A stretch of DNA of 45,000 nucleotides from Eimeria necatrix (GCF_000499385.1 NW_013655116.1:1-45000), one strand, 5' to 3'. Positions 33,380 to 43,808 are shown, counted from the first letter of the stretch. Notes: generated by a model not told the origin, from the letters alone. Program-made: numbers and translations.

Positions 33380-34201
33380 CTATCTGCAAAGAACAATGTC
33401 GTCGATCTTCAGAATCATCGCAACAGCCTCAGCAGCAAGCTGCACTGCACTCAAAGTCACCAGCAGCGGCTGCAGCACTTGCTGCTGCTGCTGCAGCAAA
33501 TCCGCCACGCAGCCCTGCCGCACGTCAATGCCGCTGCTCGTCTTCCCCATCGCGTGTTGGTGCCGCAGCTCCGCCACCACTTCCAGCGGCTGCAGGCCTG
33601 CAGCAGCAGCAGCAGCAAAGCAGCAGCAGCAGCAAAGCAGCAGCAGCAGCAAAGCAGCAGCAGCAGCAAAGCAGCAGCAGCAGCAAAGCAGCAGCAAAGC
33701 AGCAGCAGCAGCAAAGCAGCAGCAGCAGGATTCGTGAGAACGGAACACCCAAACCCTTCTATTCTGCTGCACTTTGACGAAATGCAAAACTTTGAAACCT
33801 AAAGTCTGCTGCGTTAAACCCCAAAACCTGAAATTCATTTCCCAAACCCTAAAAACTTGAAATTCGTTCTTTTAAACCCTGGAAACCTGGAACTTGTTGG
33901 ATTTAACATTGGAAAACAGATAATAATTGCATTAAATGTCGGAAATAAGATATTTATTGCTTTAATTTCCAGAAAAAGGATATTTGTTGCTTCAAATCAA
34001 ACCAAACTCCGCGCAGAAAGCCAAGAAAAGCCTACCTGCGTTCTCAGCCAAAGTGTAAGGCACCACCTCGAGGGCCTCCGCGAAGCGCTTTACGCACATT
34101 TGGCTAAGACCGGGGAGAGTGCAGGCCCTGGCGAAGAAGCAGCAAAAAAAGAAGTGCCAATTAGTGCACTTTTGCTGCACTTCTGCAGCAAATGCCCGCT
34201 T

Positions 34202-34236
<35 letters not shown>

Positions 34237-34374
34237 AGCAGCAGCAGCAGCAGGCCGCGGGAGCAGCAGACAGGCTCAGGCAGCTCTTGGTTTGCTTGCT
34301 GGGCTGTTCACGGTGAAGAAATGGACTACAGGTGTTTTCGCGTTGCGAAGTTTACAAAAAATCCAAATATCTGA

Positions 34375-34421
<47 letters not shown>

Positions 34422-34604
34422 AGCTGCTGCAGCAGCTGCTGCTGCAGCAGCTGCAGCTGCTGCAAATTCCTCACCACTCGTGCAGCCTCAAAGACAACTC
34501 CGCCTCTGGCGCGCCTCCGCCAGGAAGCAGAAACTGCTTCCTCACCAAACAGCGAACCACGCACAGCGCGTCGTGCAAAGACCTTTCAGTCTCGTCTAGC
34601 ATCT

Positions 34605-34648
<44 letters not shown>

Positions 34649-37610
34649 CAGCAGCAGCAGGCAGCAGCAGCAGCAGCAGCAGCAGCAAAACGAGCACAGC
34701 TGAGACGCGCTGGTGAACGAGCGGTGAATGCAGTGCGCCACAAAGTGGCATGCAGTGGAGTGGTGAGGCCTCCGTCGGTTACTTTTGAATGATTTATTTG
34801 TTTATTTAATTAATTAAATTTATAAAAAGTAAATTTTAATTAATTAGGACTTTTGTTTTGTGTTATTTGTCTTTGCATGTCTAGACAGTCAGACATGCAG
34901 ATATTTGTGGAAATAAGAAAGCACGAAAGTTGCAGAGATGGAGAGGCGCAGCCAACAGCCCCCAAACGGCTGTTGCATGCACTATTTAAGCATTAAAGAG
35001 CGAAAATAATAATAAAATATATTTAAATTAAAAAATAAAATAAATAATTCGAAAAAAGAAGAAAAATAAACAAAGAAAACTCACCAACTGGTTGGAAGCG
35101 CGCAGCAAAACGGTCACTGCCGTTTGCGAAGGAACTCCCGTCATGCGCACGATGTGGCCTCCGCCGGGCACCTGAAATGAAAAAAGCATTTTAAATAATT
35201 TAAATTATAATTTAATTTAATTAAAATTATAATTTTAATTCAATTAAAACGAATTAAATTCGATTTCCACTTCCCACGGCATCCCCAGGCCCTCCCTGAA
35301 GCAGATGCGATGCTGACTACGACTTGAAGTGCTGATCTGCCGTGAAATGCAATTCTTTAAACTCCAAAAACGCTAAAATAACTCTAAAATAACTTTAAAA
35401 TACTTCAAATAACTTTAAAATACTTTAAATAACTTTAAAATACTTTAAAATACTTTAAATAACTTTAAAAACAGAAAAACTCACCAATTCATCCTCAACG
35501 AGGTCCGCCCGCCCCAACTTGTCTGCAGTGAAGTGGTCCAAAGAGGCCACCGGCGAACAGCCGAGGGTCTTGGAAAGAAATTCAATATCATCTCTTTCGA
35601 TGTCTCGAATGACAAGTATTTTTGCTTTCGCCAAGTAGTCCAGAGACAAGTCCTGCAAAAAAGAAAACAAAAAAGAAATAAAACGAAAGAAATAAAAAAG
35701 AAAAGAAATAAAAAAGAAAAGAAATATAAAAGAAAAGAAATAAAAAAGAAAAGAAACAAAAAAGAAAAGAAACAAAAAAGAAAAGAAACAAAGAAGAAAA
35801 GAAATAAAAATGAAAAGAGATAAAAAAGAAAAGAAATAAAAAAGAAAAGAAATAAAAAAGAAAAGAAACAAACGAAAAGAAACAAAAAAGAAAAGAAATA
35901 AATAGAAAAGAAACAAAAAAGAAAAAAAATAAAAAAGAAAAGAAATAAAAAAGAAAAGAAACAAAAAAGAAAAAAAAGAATGGCCAAAAGCTGCAACAGG
36001 AGTGGCAACAGCAAACGCAGTTCTGTTGGGTTTTGAAAACGAAGTGCGGCGTTTAAAAGACAGAAAATGAAAAACTCAAAACCAAAAACTTCACTTTTTT
36101 AATTTATTTTAATTAAAATATTTCCGAGAAAACCTCAACTTTAATTGCACAAAAAGCAATAAAGAAAACATTTTCAAAAGTGATCTTTGAAGGAAAAGAC
36201 TCAACGAAAGTGACGCAAAAAACGAGACAGTGCAGAAACACTTTCGAGTTTCACAAACAAAGTTTTGAAAACTTGAAAAAGATTAAAAACAAAGTTATGA
36301 AAACTTGAAAAAGATAAACAAAGTTTCGCAAACTTGGAAAAGATTAAAAACAAAGTTTTGAAAACTTGAAAAAGATTAAAAGCAAAGTGTTGCAAACTTG
36401 AAAAGATTAAAAGCAAAGTTTCGAGTCTTGAAAGAAAGCTAGAAGACAGAAAACAGGAGAGAAAGGCCGCGAGAAGCGGGGGAGAACTGCAAAGGAATAA
36501 ATAAAGGAGAATTGCAAAAGAATAAATAAAGAAGAATTGCAAAAGAATAAATAAAGAAGAATTGCAAAAGAATAAATAAGTAAAGAGAACTGCAAAGGAA
36601 TAAATAAAGAAGGAGAACTGAGAAGAACAAATAAAGAAGGAGAACTGAAAAGAACAAATAAAGAAGGAGAACTGAAAAGAACAAATAAAGAAGAGTTGCA
36701 AAAAAACAAATAAAGGAGAATTACAAAAGAACAAATAAAGAATTACAAAAGAACAAATAAAGAATTGTAAAAGAATAAATGAAAAAGAATTGCAAAAGAA
36801 TAAAAAAAGAATAATAAAACCGAAATGAACATTGAAAGAAAAGACTAAAAAGGGAACTCGAGAAAAGCCCAACCCACGTTGACTGCGTCCCGGAGAATGC
36901 TCTTTTGAATGAGCAGACAGTTGCAGCCGGTGGCTGCGATTTGTTTGACCATTTTTGCAATTAAAATTCTTTCTTCTTTCAACATTCTGTCCATTTGAGA
37001 ATAATCTGTTATTACAATGTGGTTTTCCATGTCCGTTTTCGGAGCCGAGAGGCAAAACTGAATCAAACCTGCGCCCCCACGCACTTCCAAAACGCTCTTT
37101 TTCGAATTTTGCAACGCAATTCAAATAAATTAATCAAATTAAACATTTTTATTTGCTTTTATTCGCAAAAAGACGAAAAAAAACGGAAAAAAACGAAAAG
37201 AATTCCGAAATCCGACTCAAGTTGAACAGCAGCAAAACAGACACTGCAGCAAACCCCCAGCCTTCCTTCACACGCGCATGCAAGAACTCAAAACACTTTG
37301 CAAACTCTTTTCAAAAAGTCTTTTCAAAAAGCATTTTTAAAAAAGTATTTCCAAAAAGTATTTTTTAAAAAGTATTTCCAAAAAGTATTTCCAAAAGTCT
37401 TTTCCAAAAACTCTCTTGCAGGCACGTTCGCAGGTGCAGCAGCAGCAAAAGGGGAAAACAAATAATAAAAAGCAGCAGCAGTAAAGGGGAAAAAACCAGT
37501 AAAAAGCAGCAGCAGCAAAAGGGAAATGCCAGTAAAAAGCAGCAGCAGCAAAAGGGAAACAACAACAAGAACCAAGTAACAAAAGCAGCAGCAACTTGCA
37601 AAACAGCGCT

Positions 37611-37646
<36 letters not shown>

Positions 37647-37828
37647 CACCGATCTTGGCGCCCTGGACGCGCGTGGGTCCGTTGGCCCTCTTGGCGACTT
37701 TTTGTTGGACCAAAACGACTCCTTTGACCATTTCGGAGTCTTCAACAGTTCCTCCCAACTTCTTCACAACTCGAATGTCCTGCAGCCGCACTTGGCAGCC
37801 CTCGCCGGAGTCCCGCCGCATCACCTGC

Positions 37829-37867
<39 letters not shown>

Positions 37868-38782
37868 GGCCGTGCAGCAGCGGCGGCCGCGCAGGCAGCG
37901 AGCCATGCAGCAGCAGCAGCAGCAGCAACCGGCGCGGCAGCAGCCACGCGGGAAGCAGCGGCAGCAACCCTTGCTGCAGCAATGGGACAAGGATTAGGTG
38001 CAGCAGCAGCAGGTGAAGCAGCAGCAGCAGGTGAAGCAGCAGCAGCACGAGCAGCAGCAGCTCAGTGTGGCGTGAAAGTGCGGGAAGATGCAGAAAAGGA
38101 AAAGTGAAAAAAGAAAAGAAACTGAACAACTGCAGCACGAGAAACTCGAAACTCTTGAAGAAAACTTTCAAAAACAAAAAAAGAAAACAGAAAAGCAGCA
38201 AAAGAGCTGCAGCAAATGGGAAGAACACTGCAGCAGCAGCAGCAGCAGCAGCAGCACAAGTTGAATTGGAGGGAAAGCCGGGCAAGCAGGTACAGCGTCG
38301 GTAAAAGAGAAATCGGCCGATCTGGGCTCGATTTGAAGGAAATTTCGACGAAATAAAACAAAAACAAAAAACATTTCATTAAATTGCAAATAAAGAAATT
38401 AAAAACGAGAAGAAAAGCGAAAAAACGGGAAGAAAAGCCGGAATTCCGAAGTTCGGAAGCGCCGAAACGGCGATTCCGAATTTCTGAATTCCGAGAGAAA
38501 TCGGCCGATCTGGGCTCGATTTGAACGGAATTTCGAGCAGATTGGACGAAAAAGAAAACATTTTACGAAATGAATTAAAAATAAAAAGAAAAACGCGAAA
38601 ATTCCGGAAAAAATTCGAAGTTTTCCGGACCTCGGTGACCGCGTCGCAGGCAATCGGCGCCAGCAGCGCCGCGTTCTGCGAAACCACTTTCGACTGCAGC
38701 GAAGTCGCCGCCGTTTGAATTATACTTTCTCGGTCTTCCAACTTCACCGGAATTGCCATTGCCTTTAGGATTGGCTCCGCCT

Positions 38783-38817
<35 letters not shown>

Positions 38818-39761
38818 GCGGGAAGCGCATGCAGCAGCAGCAGCAGCAGGAGGGAGGAAAGCGCGTACAGCAGCAGCAGCAGCAGGAGGGAGGAAAGCAA
38901 AAGCAGCGTCCCGAAAGCAGCTCCAATACGCACCAAAACAAGCTCTAAACCCTAGACCCTAGACCCTAAACCCTAAACCCTAAACCCTAAACCCTCAGAA
39001 AGACTCCGCCGCCAAGTCCCAGGGTCACTTAACATGAAAACTGAAGTCCAAAAAAGTGCTTTTTGGATTTTTTTTTCAAAAAGAAGTTGAAGTCAGAACT
39101 GAGGAGGCTTCGGGGCGAAAACCCAAACCCTAAACCCTAAACCCTAAACCCTAAACCCTAAACCCTAAACCCTAAACCCTAAGCCCACCTGGGCCGCAGC
39201 CTCCGCAAAGGCCGCAGCAATGGTCTGCGGGTGCAGCCCCTTGTCCAGCAGCTGCTGCGCCGCGTCCAGCAGCGCCCCGCAGAAGACCACCACGGAAGTG
39301 GTGCCGTCTCCAGCCTCCATGTCTTGCGCGCGGGACAACTCCACCATCTGCGCCAAACCCTAAACCCTAAACCCTAAACCCTAAACCCTCGACAAACCCC
39401 GAATCGGCGGTTCCAACGGTGGGGCCATCTCGGGGTCGAAATTTGCAAATTGCAAAAAGCGGCTTTTTTCAGGTGTACGTACACCCCGTGCATGCGCGCG
39501 CGATCGCCCGCGCGGGCGTTTCGGGAATTTGAAAGGAACAAATCTGAAATTAAATTAAATTTAAATTAAATTAAATTAAATTAATATTAAATTAAAATTA
39601 AAATTAAATTAAATTGAAATTAATTGCAATTGAAATCATTTTATTTCGCTTTCCATTCACCATTTTGGCCACCGGATGCATCACCGAAATTTGCTCCAAG
39701 ATCGTCGCGCCGTCGTTCGTTATCAGAACGCCCCCGCGGGCGTCTTGAATCTGAAAACAAA

Positions 39762-39821
<60 letters not shown>

Positions 39822-40032
39822 AAATAAACAAATAATAATAAATAAATTAAATAAACAAATAAATAAATAAATGCTGATCAACTAGAAGGGAAAACGGGAG
39901 AAAAGAAACTGCTCTAGAGCACCCACAAAGGGAAAATGAAATAAGGGCAAATGTGCAGCAGCTGCAGCAGTTGTTTTGTTGGAGCAGCAGCAGCAACAGC
40001 AGCAGCAACAGCAGCAGCAGCAACAGCAGCAG

Positions 40033-40070
<38 letters not shown>

Positions 40071-40187
40071 ACAGCAGCAGCAACAGCAGCAGCAGCACCA
40101 TTTTGTCCATTCCTCGGGGGCCCAAGCTGGTGCGAATGGCGTCGCTGACAGCTGCAGAGGGCAGAAGCAGCACAAAGACACAAAGGA

Positions 40188-40227
<40 letters not shown>

Positions 40228-40880
40228 GCAAGAGCAGCAGCAGCAGCGCGTTCACGCAGCAACCTGCTGCTGCAGTGTTGCTGCTGCTGCTGCTTCTGCT
40301 GCTTGCAGCTCACCTCTTGCTGCTGCTATGTTCTGGCGCCGCACATCTTGCTGCTTCTCGTCGTGCTGCCAGCAGGGCTTTTGGGAAGCAGCAGCGCCAC
40401 CGGGTGCTGCTGCAGCAGCAGCAGCAGCAGCAATTTCTGTTTGGCAGCAGCGCAGCAGCAGCAGGGAAAAGCAGACTCGAAAGAAATGAAAAATAAAACA
40501 TTTGAAGTTTCCGGCGCATGCGGAGTTCGGGTGTGCCGCGCGAGGTGTACATACACTCCACGGAGCAGCCGCGGAAGGAAAGCAGCATTTTAAAGAACTT
40601 GAAATGCGCAGAATAACAGATTTAATGCATTTAAAGAACAAAATAAAGAATAAAATAAAGAATAAAATAAATAAAATAAATAAAATAAACAAAAAAGGAA
40701 ATAAAAACGAAAAACGCGGAGAAGCGCATGCAGCTGGGGTTGGTGAGGTTGCGGGAGCTCTGAGGTGTCACTACACCTCAAAGGGTGCGCGAAAACTGAA
40801 AAGTCGAATTTTGAATTTCATTTTATTTTATTTTCTTTTCCAAGTTGCTGCTGCTTACTTGGTGCGGCGAGGGTGGCCAT
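33380..40880 (-). CDS. CCT4: T-complex protein 1 subunit delta (CCT4 chaperonin)
   Basis: CCT4 is one of eight subunits of the cytosolic TRiC/CCT ring that folds actin and tubulin using ATP. Thirteen exons, in transcript order: 40880-40859, 40409-40314, 40151-40099, 39750-39661, 39347-39189, 38780-38631, 37824-37650, 37068-36878, 35652-35485, 35171-35085, 34602-34475, 34127-34036 and 33597-33380. They join in phase to 542 residues, the normal length. Landmarks: [35 protein letters not shown] (69-75), catalytic AGDGTTS (GDGTTS 100-105), [62 protein letters not shown] (425-430), [16 protein letters not shown] and the C-terminal ILKIDDIV. The delta rather than another subunit is indicated by the ends and the substrate-domain segments. 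The 22-base first exon (MATLAAP) is the least certain. Exon 2 may start 3 bases later. Introns are filled with repeats. Confidence 0.95.
33601..33728. repeat. (CAG)n/CAAAG array in CCT4 intron 12
   Basis: Units of CAGCAGCAGCAGCAAAG type lie on the plus strand, reading CTG/CTTTG in the CCT4 transcript. The array runs up to the last bases of the intron and supplies its AG. Confidence 0.95.
34203..34252. repeat. (CAG)n array in CCT4 intron 11, acceptor side
   Basis: A CAG run with one AAAG interruption on the plus strand, CTG in the transcript, on the acceptor side of the intron. Confidence 0.93.
34375..34460. repeat. (CTG)n array in CCT4 intron 11, donor side
   Basis: A CTG run with CAG interruptions on the plus strand, so CAG in the transcript. 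It starts about 15 bases after the donor and is complementary to the array at 34203-34252 of the same intron. Confidence 0.93.
34604..34686. repeat. (CAG)n array ending CCT4 intron 10
   Basis: A nearly pure CAG run on the plus strand, with two GGCAG interruptions. In the transcript the CTG run ends directly in CTGCAG at the 3' splice site before exon 11. Confidence 0.95.
35340..35472. repeat. AACTTTAAAATA simple array
   Basis: About ten copies of an (A)AATAACTTTAAAATACTT pattern in CCT4 intron 9, next to its donor. It is A/T-rich with no coding potential. Confidence 0.85.
35659..35982. repeat. AAAAGAAAAGAAATA polypurine array
   Basis: Over 300 bases of A and G with scattered T and C, in about 16-bp units, read as a pyrimidine tract in the CCT4 transcript just before exon 9. 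Translated frames rich in Phe/Leu here are artefacts. Confidence 0.95.
36238..36436. repeat. AAAGTTT(T/C)GAAAACTTG array, about 31-bp period
   Basis: Five to six copies of an AAACAAAGTTTTGAAAACTT plus GAAAAAGATTA pattern within CCT4 intron 8. Confidence 0.9.
36480..36815. repeat. GAATTGCAAAAGAATAAATAAA array
   Basis: About fifteen variable units built from GAGAA(C/T)TG(C/A)AAA and AGAA(T/C)AAATAAA lie in CCT4 intron 8. With the two preceding arrays they make up most of this 1.2 kb intron. Confidence 0.92.
37435..37646. repeat. CAG-based arrays in CCT4 intron 7
   Basis: Units of AAAAGCAGCAGCAG(C/T)AAA followed by GGGAAA-like spacers are followed at 37609-37646 by a pure CAG run. The run abuts the donor of intron 7 (CTG in the transcript, starting GTGCGCTGCTG). 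Confidence 0.93.
37828..38065. repeat. Interrupted (CAG)n region ending CCT4 intron 6
   Basis: CAG blocks are separated by GC-rich interruptions. The last block reaches the 3' splice site before exon 7. A further pure CAG block lies at 38230-38256 in the same intron. Confidence 0.93.
38330..38530. repeat. Duplicated GAAATCGGCCGATCTGGGCTC segment in CCT4 intron 6
   Basis: The phrase AGAGAAATCGGCCGATCTGG followed by GCTCGATTTGAA and a GGAATTTCGA block occurs at about 38306-38350 and again at 38492-38535. The copies are almost identical over about 45 bases, indicating a recent local duplication. CGGCCG makes the core palindromic. Confidence 0.88.
38782..38893. repeat. (CAG)n array with GGAGGGAGGAAAG spacers, end of CCT4 intron 5
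   Basis: Three CAG blocks are separated by G/A-rich spacers. In the transcript the CTG block ends in CTGCAG at the 3' splice site before exon 6. Confidence 0.95.
38944..38996 (-). repeat. Interstitial telomere-type repeat (TTTAGGG)n
   Basis: Seven heptamers read AAACCCT on the plus strand, with two TAGACCC variants at the left end. It lies in CCT4 intron 5. TTTAGGG-type repeats are the telomere repeat of coccidia. Confidence 0.97.
39124..39183 (-). repeat. Interstitial telomere-type repeat (TTTAGGG)n at a 5' splice site
   Basis: About eight AAACCCT units on the plus strand. In CCT4 sense the intron 5 donor GTGGGC is followed directly by TTAGGG and the repeat. Confidence 0.97.
39354..39389 (-). 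repeat. Interstitial telomere-type repeat (TTTAGGG)n at a 3' splice site
   Basis: Five AAACCCT units on the plus strand. In CCT4 sense the TTTAGGG run is followed by TTTGGCGCAG and exon 5, so it occupies the usual polypyrimidine-tract position. Confidence 0.97.
39760..39870. repeat. (AAAT)n simple repeat
   Basis: More than twenty AAAT units with a few interruptions. In CCT4 sense this is TTTA repeat leading to the TTTGTTTTCAG acceptor of intron 3. Confidence 0.97.
39978..40097. repeat. (CAG)n/(CAA) array starting CCT4 intron 3
   Basis: CAG units with regular CAA interruptions on the plus strand. In CCT4 sense it is CTG/TTG repeat, and the donor GTGCTG merges into it. Confidence 0.95.
40195..40310. 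repeat. Paired CAG and CTG arrays filling CCT4 intron 2
   Basis: On the plus strand CAG units cover about 40193-40250 and CTG units about 40263-40306. In the transcript the CAG arm follows the donor and the CTG arm precedes the acceptor, with about a dozen bases between them. Confidence 0.92.
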
Positions 40881-40891
40881 TGCAGCAGGAG

Positions 40892-40893
<2 letters not shown>

Positions 40894-40930
<37 letters not shown>
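40894..40930. repeat. (CAG)n array just upstream of the CCT4 start codon
   Basis: About twelve CAG units on the plus strand, CTG in CCT4 sense, 14 bases before the proposed start ATG, so probably in the 5' UTR. Confidence 0.93.
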
Positions 40931-40932
<2 letters not shown>

Positions 40933-41681
40933 CTTTTCCGCAGCGAGGGGGTTTAAATCCTTTTTTATTTCAATTCAAATAAAACTCTTTTCTTTTCAAT
41001 TTCAAATTCCCAAACACAAACTCCAAACGGCCACCAGCAGAAGCCCCCAGGCCCGCAGCCACCCCCCAGCCCCAGGGCGTTGGCTGCGCGGCCCCTTCGC
41101 CTGCGCTGCAAAAAAGGCCATTTAAATGAATTAAATGAATTAAATGAATTTAATTTATTAAATTTTATTTATTTTTATTTAATTTATTCAAAAATGATTT
41201 CAAATTCCCCCAAACTCCGCCGCGCGACGCCAGACCGATCGCCAGCCGCCGCCGCCGCTGTACGTACACCTCACCAACAAGCCTCCGCTGCCGCGCAAAA
41301 GAAATAATCGGAAATAATTAAATCATTTATTTATTTATTTATTTATTTTTTAAATTTAAATTTAAATGAATAAAAAAAGCTTTTATTCAGCTGAAGATCC
41401 TTTGCGTTCCCCGCCATGCAGCACTCAGTGCAAATTCAAAGAAAAATTAAAACAAAAATGGAAAAAAAGTACTTTTTAAAATTAAATTTGAAATTAAAAA
41501 ATAAAATTCTTTTTTTGATTCTCTGCCATTAAAAAAGAAGTCATTTCTGTCTTTTGTTTAATTAATAAAATGTATATTCAACTTAAATTGAAATTCAAAA
41601 AATGGCATTTTTGAAAATTAAAAAATCCAACTTTTTGCTGCAGCTGCTCATCAGTCTTCAACACTCAATATCAGAATCAGC

Positions 41682-41860
41682 AGCAGCAGCAGCAGCAGCT
41701 TCAAGTGCTGCTGCTGCTGCTGCTGCTGCTGCTGATTCTGGTGCTGCTGCTGCTGCTGATTCTGCTGCTGCTGCTGCTTCTGCTGTCTCTTAACTTCTAC
41801 TTCTGCTGCAGCCGCTGGGCAGCGTCGCAGCAGCAACAGCAGCAGCAACAGCAGCAGTAG

Positions 41861-41902
<42 letters not shown>
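41682..41902. repeat. Mixed CAG and CTG arrays
   Basis: A CAG block (41682-41699), CTG blocks with GATTCTG interruptions (41706-41785) and further CAG blocks (41828-41902) lie within about 220 bases. Their opposite orientations allow intramolecular pairing. Confidence 0.92.
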
Positions 41903-41904
<2 letters not shown>

Positions 41905-42127
41905 GGCTTCGCGACGGGCTGGGGGTCCCCAGCTGCTGCAGTGCAGCAGCTGTTGGTGCTGCAGGTTATTTTTTGTTTTCGAATTTAAAAACAAAAGAAA
42001 TAAATAAATTAAAAGTATAATTATTTGCAGAGTTTTTATTATTTGAAATTGTTTTTAAAAGTTTTTATTTTTAATTTCTCTTTTAATTCAATTCCTAAAA
42101 CCTCCGAAGGTGTTCTGCTCCGCACCA

Positions 42128-42172
42128 GACCCTAAACCCTAAACCCTAAACCCTAAACCCTAAACCCTAAAC
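42128..42172 (-). repeat. Interstitial telomere-type repeat (TTTAGGG)n
   Basis: Six AAACCCT units on the plus strand, intergenic between CCT4 and the Ala/Gln-rich gene. Confidence 0.97.
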
Positions 42173-42255
42173 ACGTGCCAAGAATTGAGATGCCGCAGCA
42201 CCTTTAATTTTATATTTTATGAATTAACTCAAATATAATTATTAAACAAAATTGT

Positions 42256-42346
42256 TGAAATGAATTAAATGAATTAAATGAATTAAATGAATTAAATTAA
42301 TTAAATGAATTAAATGAATTAAATGAATTAAATTAAATTGAATAAT
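42256..42346. repeat. AATGAATTA simple array
   Basis: About nine copies of a 9-bp AATTAAATG unit in the A/T-rich intergenic region. Confidence 0.92.
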
Positions 42347-42657
42347 TAATTTAAAAACAAAACAAATTGGCGATTTAACTCTTCGCCCTTAAAAGGTAAA
42401 AGCTTCAAATTTGAATTTTTAAGTTCAGAAAAGAAAAGCAACTTTAATAAAAAAGAAAAGAAATAAAATAAAATGAAATATATAAAAGATAAAATAAAAT
42501 AAAATAAAACAAAATAAAATGAAATAAAATAAAAGGAAATAAATAAAAGATAAAATGCAATAAAATCAGAACTAAAAGTGGCATTTAAAAGGCCAAGTGT
42601 AATATCTAAAGAAGATTCCAAGTCAAGGCGTTTGACTTTACCCCAAAGAAAGATGAA

Positions 42658-42790
42658 ATATAAATATAAATAAATATACATATGTATATATACATATATA
42701 TGTATATATATATATTATGTATATATATTCATACATAATATATATTAAATATATATGGAATATATATATAAATATATATATTATAAAAGT
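42658..42790. repeat. TA-rich palindromic tract
   Basis: Over 120 bases made of TATATA, TATGTATA and CATACATA blocks that are largely self-complementary. There is almost no G or C. Confidence 0.93.
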
Positions 42791-43379
42791 AATAATAAAT
42801 AGATATGATTTATTGGTAGACAGCGATGCGGTGTAGCGACACCGAAGGCCATTTGAAAGTTCGGGTGACTTCTCGTTGAGCGGAGAAGTCAAAAGTGGAA
42901 AAAATTGTTTTAAATGGACTAAAATGAAGTTTAAAGTGCGTCAAAAGTGAAAAGAGTTGTTTTAAATGAATTAAAAATGAATTTTAAAATAATTATTTCA
43001 ATTTTATTTCGATTTTAATTGCAGTTTCCGTTCAAGTTCCGGAAGGCGGCTGCGCCGCGCAGCCAGCAGCCACTCAGCGCGCGCAACTCGCGGCTCGCGA
43101 AAAACTCCGAGTTTCACGAGAAGACGAAAATGAGTTTTTGATTCTTTTTTGCATTATTTAGAACATTTTAAACATTTTAAACATTTAATTAAAACTGATT
43201 GGCAGCAGCGGATTCGCCGGCGCCGCGCGAGCGCCGCGCACACGGGGTGTATGCGCAGACACCCCAGCGACCGCCCGCCACCCTCCCCCTCTCTGCGCGA
43301 TCTGCAGTCATTTTTCTTCCTTTTTCGTTTCTGAGTTCTTTAAAGTCTCAAAAACTTCAAATTCCACCACAACCAGCCA

Positions 43380-43583
43380 ATGAGCGACGCGGAAGAACCC
43401 CAGGAACCCCAGGAACCCCCGGGGTTCTCCCGCCCAAGCCTGGGCACGGCTGACCTGCTGCTGCAAGCCCTCGAGCGGGACTACCAGCGCACTTGTGCTG
43501 CTGGAGCCTCGTGGGGCTCTGAGGGGGCTCTGGGGGGGGCAGCAGACGCGGAGCTGCTGCGTGCAATCAGCCCCCCCTCGGAA

Positions 43584-43624
<41 letters not shown>

Positions 43625-43765
43625 AGCAGCAGGCGACCCCTGGGAGGAGCCCGCAGAAGGCGACCTGCAGTGTACGTACACCCCGCTGCCCGCAGCAGCA
43701 GACAACGCGCAGCTGGCTTACCCAGAAACCCCAGAAGCTGTCTCGCCCGCGCACTGCAGCCAAGT

Positions 43766-43808
<43 letters not shown>

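Larger units (their letters stand above)
40881..43379. other. Divergent intergenic region, CCT4 to the Ala/Gln-rich gene
   Basis: This 2.5 kb region must hold both promoters. It is very A/T-rich with GC-rich islands at about 41035-41110, 41215-41280 and 43030-43110. It also contains mixed CAG/CTG arrays (41680-41900), a telomere-type repeat and a TA-rich tract. The islands could be untranslated exons, but none has a supportable coding frame. Confidence 0.6.

Noticed and set aside
35455..36014. Phe/Leu-rich minus-strand frames that look like multipass membrane proteins
   Set aside because: They are translations of the polypurine array in CCT4 intron 8; only the segment [11 protein letters not shown] to EDEL belongs to an exon.
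39882..40593. Long poly-Gln, poly-Cys, poly-Leu and poly-Ala frames
   Set aside because: All six frames across CAG arrays stay open. The CCT4 exons within the interval account for the only non-repeat coding.
41030..41110. GC-rich island, considered as an upstream CCT4 exon
   Set aside because: It has no ATG in a usable frame, and a complete CCT4 start is already present at 40880.
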